Part shown: positions 14,560-16,004 of the stretch, piece after piece | Layout of the letters: every line of letters begins with the position of its first letter | How positions within the stretch are numbered: position 1 is the first letter of the stretch | Source: Pseudomonadota bacterium | Lineage (GTDB): Bacteria; Myxococcota; Polyangia; Polyangiales; Polyangiaceae | Assembly: GCA_023419055.1 (NCBI GenBank) | Contig: JAEZYO010000584.1 | Span: 1-16,004 of the forward strand | DNA: 16,004 bases | Direction of reading: 5' to 3' | Made by a program: the position numbers and the translations under genes | Notes under the pieces: generated by a model | What the model was told of the DNA's origin: nothing | Database searches by the model: none | Seen by the model: the letters and a program-made list of their open reading frames with translations, nothing else

Positions 14560-15249
14560 ATGGATTCCAGACAGACCATCCTCGTCGTGGAAGACGAGCC
14601 CCAGCTCGTGCTCGGCCTGAAGGACGCGCTCGAGTTCGAAGGCTTTCGCGTCGTCAGCGCCGCCAACGGCAGAGACGGGATCCAGGCCGCACGTCAGGAG
14701 CACCCGGACGCCATCCTGCTGGATCTGATGCTGCCGGACGTGAACGGCTACCAGGTGTGCGAAGAGATCCGTCGCAGCAACGGCTTCGTGCCGATCATCA
14801 TGCTGACGGCGAAGAGCCTCGAGGCCGACAAGATTCGCGGGCTCGACGCCGGCGCGGACGACTACGTCACGAAGCCCTTCAGTATCGGCGAGCTCGTGGC
14901 TCGCATCCGCGCGATTTTTCGCCGGGCGAAGCGCCCCACCGAGACCACGACCTTCCGCATCGGCGACGCGACCGTGAACGTCGCCGGCCACACGATTCAG
15001 AGAGACGGCAAGCGCGCCGAGGCGTTGAGCTTCTACGAGGTCGAGCTGCTCCGCCTCTTGCACGAGCGCGCGGGGCAGCCCGTCAGCCGGGAGGAGATCC
15101 TCAATCGGATCTGGGGCATCGAGGCAAACCCGACGAACCGCACGATCGACAACTTCATCGTCAAGTTGCGCCGCAAGGTGGAGCGCAGGCCCGACAAACC
15201 CGAGCACATCCTCACGGTTTACGGCTTCGGGTACAAGCTCGTGGGGTGA
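14560..15249 (+). CDS. OmpR/PhoB-family response regulator
   Basis: A 229-residue two-component transcription factor. The receiver domain (about 5-118) has the acidic pocket Glu11-Asp12, phospho-acceptor Asp55 in LLDLMLPDVNGYQV, switch Thr83 in MLTAKS and invariant Lys105 in YVTKPF. The C-terminal winged helix (about 130-229) has the typical LSFYEVELLRLL, the recognition helix around TNRTIDNFIVKLRRKVE, and the wing YGFGYKLVG at the very end. The ATG at 14560 begins directly before the first receiver strand; the frame is open to 14521, but that region overlaps the end of the terminator zone and has no similarity. No histidine kinase is adjacent in the window, so its partner is unknown. The preceding gene ends in a strong terminator, so it needs its own promoter within the 47 bases between. 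It converges with the M23 peptidase. Confidence 0.95.
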   Translation: MDSRQTILVVEDEPQLVLGLKDALEFEGFRVVSAANGRDGIQAARQEHPDAILLDLMLPDVNGYQVCEEIRRSNGFVPIIMLTAKSLEADKIRGLDAGADDYVTKPFSIGELVARIRAIFRRAKRPTETTTFRIGDATVNVAGHTIQRDGKRAEALSFYEVELLRLLHERAGQPVSREEILNRIWGIEANPTNRTIDNFIVKLRRKVERRPDKPEHILTVYGFGYKLVG

Positions 15250-15255
15250 CGGGGC

Positions 15256-16004
15256 TCAGGGGGCGAGCTCGAGCACGTTCCGGGGATCGCAGGCGACGCT
15301 GCGCGAGTTCTTCGTGAAGTCGCCCGGCGCGAGGCTTCGCGCTTCGAAGCCGGAGCGGACGCGCCGTACCTCGTAGTGCAGGTGGACGACGCCGGGGCTG
15401 CCCGAATCACCCACGAACCCGAGCACGTCCCCGGTGGCGAGCGCGCTGCCTCGAGCGAGGTTCGACGCCGCTCGTTCGAGGTGGCCGTAGAGCGCGAGGT
15501 ACTCCCGGAGCACGCCGCCCTCACGAACCGCGTGGCGGGTGACGACCGTGTTCCCGAAGAGCGGTCCGACGTACAGCACCTCCGCTTCGCCTTCCTGGTG
15601 CTCGAGGCGCACGAGGCGGACGTCGGCGTTGCGCTTCTGCGCGATATCGATGCCACCGTGCCCGACCGCATGGAAAGCGGCGCCGCGGCGTTGCTCGGAG
15701 TCCGGTCGGTCGAGGTCGTAACCGCTCGTCACGAAAGATTGCGTGGCCGGCACGTCTACCGGGAGGCGATAGGTGCGGTAGTCGGCCGGGCGCTCCGGCA
15801 GCTTCGGGATGTGGTCGTACTCTCGGTATCGACCTTGCCGATCGCGATGCTGGTTTCGGGCCTCGGCGAGCTCGGTTCCGCCGAACGCGACGGTGAGCGG
15901 GACGGGAATGCAGGCGCCCTGGTCCGGGAGCGCGCCCGGAGGGCAGGCAGCTGACAGCGCGGCAGAGCCCGTCGCGCTCGCCGATGGCGACGGAGCCCCT
16001 ACAC
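15256..16004 (-). CDS. M23-family metallopeptidase, N-terminus outside the window
   Basis: Likely peptidoglycan endopeptidase of the LytM/M23 type, acting in the envelope. The frame is open from the right edge to the TGA at 15256-15258, giving about 249 residues without a start in view. The left part visible is an Ala/Ser/Pro/Gly-rich linker with Cys residues (CPPG, GACIPVP), typical after a lipoprotein or signal anchor. The catalytic domain follows: GHGGIDIAQ gives the HX3D zinc pair, LALYGHL the conserved His, and VVHLHYEVR the HXH motif, so all ligands expected for an active enzyme are present. GDVLGFVGDSG matches the family core. A GTG at 15753 exists inside the frame but would remove well-formed upstream sequence, so I treat the gene as running off the window. 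It is convergent with the response regulator, 6 bases between stops. Confidence 0.9.
   Translation of the reverse strand, partial: VGAPSPSASATGSAALSAACPPGALPDQGACIPVPLTVAFGGTELAEARNQHRDRQGRYREYDHIPKLPERPADYRTYRLPVDVPATQSFVTSGYDLDRPDSEQRRGAAFHAVGHGGIDIAQKRNADVRLVRLEHQEGEAEVLYVGPLFGNTVVTRHAVREGGVLREYLALYGHLERAASNLARGSALATGDVLGFVGDSGSPGVVHLHYEVRRVRSGFEARSLAPGDFTKNSRSVACDPRNVLELAP

Overview
The window comes from a high-GC bacterium. A mevalonate-pathway operon, several predicted lipoproteins including a large Cys-rich one with a von Willebrand A-like site, and envelope-remodelling enzymes together suggest a myxobacterium (Myxococcota, perhaps a Polyangiales-like lineage). That assignment is inference from gene content and base composition, not from a marker gene.

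Layout. (1) Positions 1-4337, + strand: an isoprenoid operon. It holds the 3' end of a probable polyprenyl diphosphate synthase, mevalonate kinase, diphosphomevalonate decarboxylase, a compact phosphomevalonate kinase and a class II HMG-CoA reductase. The first four genes overlap stop-to-start (TGATG, GTGA, GTGA); the reductase follows after 29 bases. Together they run from HMG-CoA to IPP and on towards prenyl diphosphates. HMG-CoA synthase and IPP isomerase are not in the window. (2) 4468-5124, +: a small Cys-rich lipoprotein. (3) 5131-8736, - strand: in transcription order, a VanW-family membrane protein, a TetR-family regulator with a 7-8-7 inverted repeat upstream of its start, and a secreted M15/DUF882-like zinc peptidase whose upstream region carries a strong hairpin. 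(4) 8737-9516: no intact gene, but a strong Shine-Dalgarno, a signal-peptide-like start and a Cys-containing secreted-protein reading broken over two frames, best read as a decayed gene. (5) 9517-11658, +: uvrC with an extra loop in the nuclease domain and an acidic tail. (6) 11659-12072: a 413-base intergenic region with a long imperfect palindrome and a TTGACA-type promoter. (7) 12073-14436, +: the large Cys-rich vWA-like lipoprotein, closed by a clear intrinsic terminator with a UUCG tetraloop. (8) 14560-15249, +: an OmpR/PhoB-type response regulator with no kinase beside it. (9) 15256-16004, -: an M23 peptidase cut by the window end, converging on the regulator with only 6 bases between the stops.

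How the genes work together: the left third is one metabolic unit for isoprenoid precursors. The rest is a loose set of envelope and regulatory genes around the DNA-repair gene uvrC. I found no phage, transposon, CRISPR, tRNA or rRNA. The least explained elements are the frame-broken secreted-protein gene (8958-9502), the palindrome at 11776-11813, and the departures from family norm in HMG-CoA reductase, phosphomevalonate kinase and UvrC.
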